A stretch of 64,000 nt of DNA from Ferrovibrio terrae (GTDB taxonomy: Bacteria > Pseudomonadota > Alphaproteobacteria > Ferrovibrionales > Ferrovibrionaceae), in assembly GCF_007197755.1 (NCBI RefSeq), contig NZ_CP041636.1, positions 248,001 to 312,000 of the forward strand, in the 5' to 3' direction. The position numbers were made by a program, and so were the translations under genes. Below are positions 61,956-64,000 of the stretch, one piece after another; positions within the stretch are counted from its first letter, which is position 1, and every line of letters begins with the position of its first letter. The notes beneath the pieces are model-generated. The model was not told the DNA's origin. It saw only the letters and a program-made list of their open reading frames with translations, and searched no databases.

Positions 61956-62819
61956 ATGACTCCGCAAGTGCATGCCTTCTTCGATGAAGCCACCTTTACG
62001 GTCAGCTATGTCGTGATCGATCCGGCGACCAGAAACTGTGCCATCGTGGACTCGGTACTCGACTACGATCCGGCGTCCGGCCGCACAAAAACCGCGTCCG
62101 CTGACAGCATCATCGCCTTCATCCGCCAGCAGGGCCTGACGCTCGACTGGATTCTTGAAACGCATGTCCATGCCGATCATCTTTCCGCCGCGCCTTATAT
62201 CAAGCAGCAGCTGGACGGCCGGATCGGCATCGGCTTCAACATCACCGTCGTTCAGAACGTGTTCGGCAAGGTGTTCAATGCCGGCACCGAATTCGCCCGC
62301 GACGGCAGCCAGTTCGACCATCTGTTCCGCGATGGCGAGACGTTCCGGATCGGCAATATCGAAGCCCGCGTTCTGCATACCCCCGGCCATACGCCGGCCT
62401 GCATGACCTATGTGATCGGCGATGTCGCCTTCGTCGGCGATACGCTGTTCATGCCCGATTACGGCACGGCGCGCTGCGACTTCCCCGGCGGCGATGCGCG
62501 CGAACTCTATCGCTCGATCCGCAAGATCTTCGCCCTGCCGCCGGAAACGCGCCTGTTCATGTGCCATGACTACAAGGCGCCGGGCCGCGAGGACTATCGC
62601 TGGGAAACCACGGTGGCGGCGGAGCGCACCGGCAATATCCATGTTCATGACGGCGTGGACGAGGACAGCTTCGTCGCCATGCGGCGCAAGCGCGACGCCA
62701 CCCTGGATATGCCGCGTCTGATCCTGCCATCGGTGCAGGTCAATATGCGCGCCGGCAAACTGCCGCCGGCAGAGAGCAACGGCACGCGCTATCTGAAAAT
62801 CCCGCTCGACGCCCTCTGA
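61956..62819 (+). CDS. MBL-fold persulfide dioxygenase-type protein
   Basis: A 287-residue metallo-beta-lactamase-fold protein of the ETHE1/Blh group. Iron or zinc ligands are T-H-V-H-A-D-H, H-T-P-G-H-T-P-A, G-D-T-L-F-M and F-M-C-H-D-Y. The family oxidises glutathione persulfide to sulfite. The downstream gene is a TauE/SafE-type sulfite exporter, which fits that product. GAGGGA is 7 bases before the ATG; an upstream GTG at 61941 is less likely. In some species the enzyme is fused to a rhodanese; here they are separate. Confidence 0.92.
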   Translation: MTPQVHAFFDEATFTVSYVVIDPATRNCAIVDSVLDYDPASGRTKTASADSIIAFIRQQGLTLDWILETHVHADHLSAAPYIKQQLDGRIGIGFNITVVQNVFGKVFNAGTEFARDGSQFDHLFRDGETFRIGNIEARVLHTPGHTPACMTYVIGDVAFVGDTLFMPDYGTARCDFPGGDARELYRSIRKIFALPPETRLFMCHDYKAPGREDYRWETTVAAERTGNIHVHDGVDEDSFVAMRRKRDATLDMPRLILPSVQVNMRAGKLPPAESNGTRYLKIPLDAL

Positions 62820-62821
62820 TC

Positions 62822-63598
62822 ATGCTGACACTTACGGCAGCACAGACAGCCTTGGCGCTGGCCTCGGGCGGCGTGGTCGGCTTAGCCCTGGCGCTGGTCG
62901 GCGGCGGCGGGTCGATCCTTGCCGTTCCCGCACTGCTCTATCTCGTCGGCCTGAGCGACACGCACCTCGCCATCGGCACCAGCGCGCTGGCGGTTGCCGT
63001 AAATGCCTTTGCCAATCTCGCCATGCACGCGCGTCAGCAGCCGGTGAAATGGCGTTGTGCCGCCGTCTATGCCGCCAGCGGCGTGCTGGGGGCCGCCATC
63101 GGCTCCACATTCGGCAAGCTGGTGGATGGCCGCCAGCTTCTGCTGCTGTTCGCGGCTGCCATGGTGGCGGTGGGATTCGCGATGCTGCGGCCCAAGGCGG
63201 CCGGCGGCGATCCGGATGTCCAGCTCAACGCCCGCATCTTTCCGAAACTGGCGATCTTCGGCCTGATGACCGGATTGGCGAGCGGCTTTTTCGGCATCGG
63301 CGGCGGCTTCATGGTCGTGCCGGGACTGATGGCCGGCAGCGGCATGCCCATGCTGAACGCGGTTGCCGCGTCTCTGCTTTCGGTCGGCAGTTTCGGATTC
63401 ACCACGGCTGCGAATTACGCATTCAGCAGTCAGGTTCACTGGATCGCCGCCGGCTGGTTTATCGCCGGTGGTCTGATCGGCGGCGTGATCGGGCTCCGCC
63501 TTGCCGTTCATGCCGCAACCCGCAAGGGATTGCTGAACCGGATCTTCGCCGCACTGATCTTCTGCGTCGCCGCCTACATTGTCTGGCGCGCGATCTGA
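62822..63598 (+). CDS. TauE/SafE family sulfite/sulfonate exporter
   Basis: A 258-residue membrane protein with seven to eight helices in two repeats: G-L-A-L-A-L-V-G-G-G-G-S-I-L-A-V-P in the first and F-G-I-G-G-G-F-M-V-V-P-G-L in the second, the family's glycine-rich signature. It starts 2 bases after the persulfide dioxygenase stop. With sulfite produced by that enzyme, export of sulfite is the natural role. It is convergent with the monooxygenase gene and abuts it. Confidence 0.93.
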   Translation: MLTLTAAQTALALASGGVVGLALALVGGGGSILAVPALLYLVGLSDTHLAIGTSALAVAVNAFANLAMHARQQPVKWRCAAVYAASGVLGAAIGSTFGKLVDGRQLLLLFAAAMVAVGFAMLRPKAAGGDPDVQLNARIFPKLAIFGLMTGLASGFFGIGGGFMVVPGLMAGSGMPMLNAVAASLLSVGSFGFTTAANYAFSSQVHWIAAGWFIAGGLIGGVIGLRLAVHAATRKGLLNRIFAALIFCVAAYIVWRAI

Positions 63599-64000
63599 TC
63601 AGCCGCCATACAGCCAGTCATTGCCGGCATAGGCCTGCGCCTGGTTGCGGCCCGACAGCAGGCCATTGCGCAGTTCACGTACCGGTCCGGTGGCGTGATA
63701 AAAATCGCCATAGACCCGCGCCATCACCTGCACCCGCGCGGTGCGCAGGTAACGTTCCTGCTGATAGGCCAGGAAAGCGGCATGAGGATCGTCACGCCGC
63801 GCCGCCATTTTCTCGGCCAGGCAGACGGCATCTTCGATCGCCATGCAGGCACCCTGCGCCAGATACTGCAGCATCGGATGCGCCGCATCACCCAGCAGCA
63901 CGATGCGGCCCTTCGTCCAGTTCGCCACCGGCTCGCGGTCGCACAGCACCCACATGCGCCAGGAATCGATCTTGCCGAGCAGGTTATGCACCTGCGGCTG
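63599..64000 (-). CDS. FAD-dependent monooxygenase, partial (5' end outside window)
   Basis: The last 133 codons of an aromatic-type hydroxylase. The FAD segment I-V-L-L-G-D-A-A-H-P-M-L-Q-Y-L-A-Q-G-A-C-M-A-I-E-D-A is the G-D-A-A-H-P loop shared by salicylate and 3-hydroxybenzoate 6-hydroxylases and their relatives. The C-terminal Y-Q-Q-E-R-Y-L-R-T-A-R-V-Q and H-A-T-G-P-V-R-E-L-R-N fit the 3-hydroxybenzoate 6-hydroxylase-like clade. The N-terminal FAD Rossmann fold is beyond the right edge. The reading frame enters at the window end without a start codon. Confidence 0.87.
   Translation of the reverse strand, partial: QPQVHNLLGKIDSWRMWVLCDREPVANWTKGRIVLLGDAAHPMLQYLAQGACMAIEDAVCLAEKMAARRDDPHAAFLAYQQERYLRTARVQVMARVYGDFYHATGPVRELRNGLLSGRNQAQAYAGNDWLYGG

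Overview
This 64 kb, high-GC window reads as a contiguous piece of an alphaproteobacterial chromosome. A Rhodospirillales-like (for example Ferrovibrio-like) host is a low-confidence guess. Evidence for the class: a serC leader and serC-serA pair of the alphaproteobacterial type, a yybP-ykoY manganese riboswitch in front of a GDT1 transporter, OlsB, a TorF-type putative porin, and a BigR/SqrR-type sulfide operon. I see no rRNA, tRNA, insertion sequence, prophage or CRISPR array. Gene density is high and genes on both strands have similar composition, so the region looks like core chromosome with one catabolic island-like stretch at 44.4-58.8 kb.

Layout. 0-6.7 kb: partial DUF3455 lipoprotein, stand-alone receiver protein, acyl-CoA ligase plus enoyl-CoA hydratase-type enzyme, TorF porin, ThiE/TenI-like protein and YggS, small lipoprotein. 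6.7-9.6 kb: serine biosynthesis (serA, serC) with a structured serC leader and an intercistronic terminator. 9.7-13.9 kb: an OmpR regulator, a histidine kinase and an LtaS/EptA-like alkaline-phosphatase-fold transferase in one direction. 14-20.7 kb: TctC-type binding protein, GDT1 manganese transporter with riboswitch, ComM/YifB, bile acid:Na+ symporter-like protein, DMT exporter, PAS protein. 21-30.7 kb: thioredoxin-reductase-like ferredoxin:NADP reductase, two acyl-CoA ligases, OlsB, AmpG, propionyl-CoA synthetase, nitronate monooxygenase. 30.8-44.4 kb: hydrolases, an L,D-transpeptidase, an unknown Gln/Ala-rich protein, RibA with a decayed RibB-like N-terminus, two different patatin-family proteins, PpiC-type foldase, ArgJ-MutT, a decamer tandem repeat, a VOC/TetR divergent pair and a methyltransferase.

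44.4-58.8 kb is the most coherent functional block: a sugar-acid catabolic regulon in three transcription units. Unit I is an ABC sugar transporter followed by dgoK and dgoA. Unit II is a GntR/FCD regulator, a DMT permease and an IlvD/Edd-type aldonate dehydratase, with a divergent PfkB (KDG-type) kinase. Unit III is an RraA-like protein, a split UxaA-type dehydratase (small SAF subunit and large subunit), an SDR dehydrogenase and a fumarylacetoacetase-fold hydrolase. Near-identical 12-bp palindromes (CTGATATATCAG and one-base variants) lie in front of all three units. They are the most useful new inference in this window: a candidate operator for the local GntR protein tying a phosphorylative (dehydratase-kinase-aldolase) route and a non-phosphorylative (dehydratase-dehydrogenase-hydrolase) route into one regulon.

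58.9-64 kb: an AsmA-like envelope protein, a YbfB-type MFS protein, then a sulfide/persulfide detoxification operon (dithiol ArsR repressor, membrane rhodanese, persulfide dioxygenase-type MBL protein, TauE/SafE sulfite exporter), ending in a FAD monooxygenase cut by the window edge. Start codons were chosen from Shine-Dalgarno spacing and family N-termini; uncertain ones are flagged.
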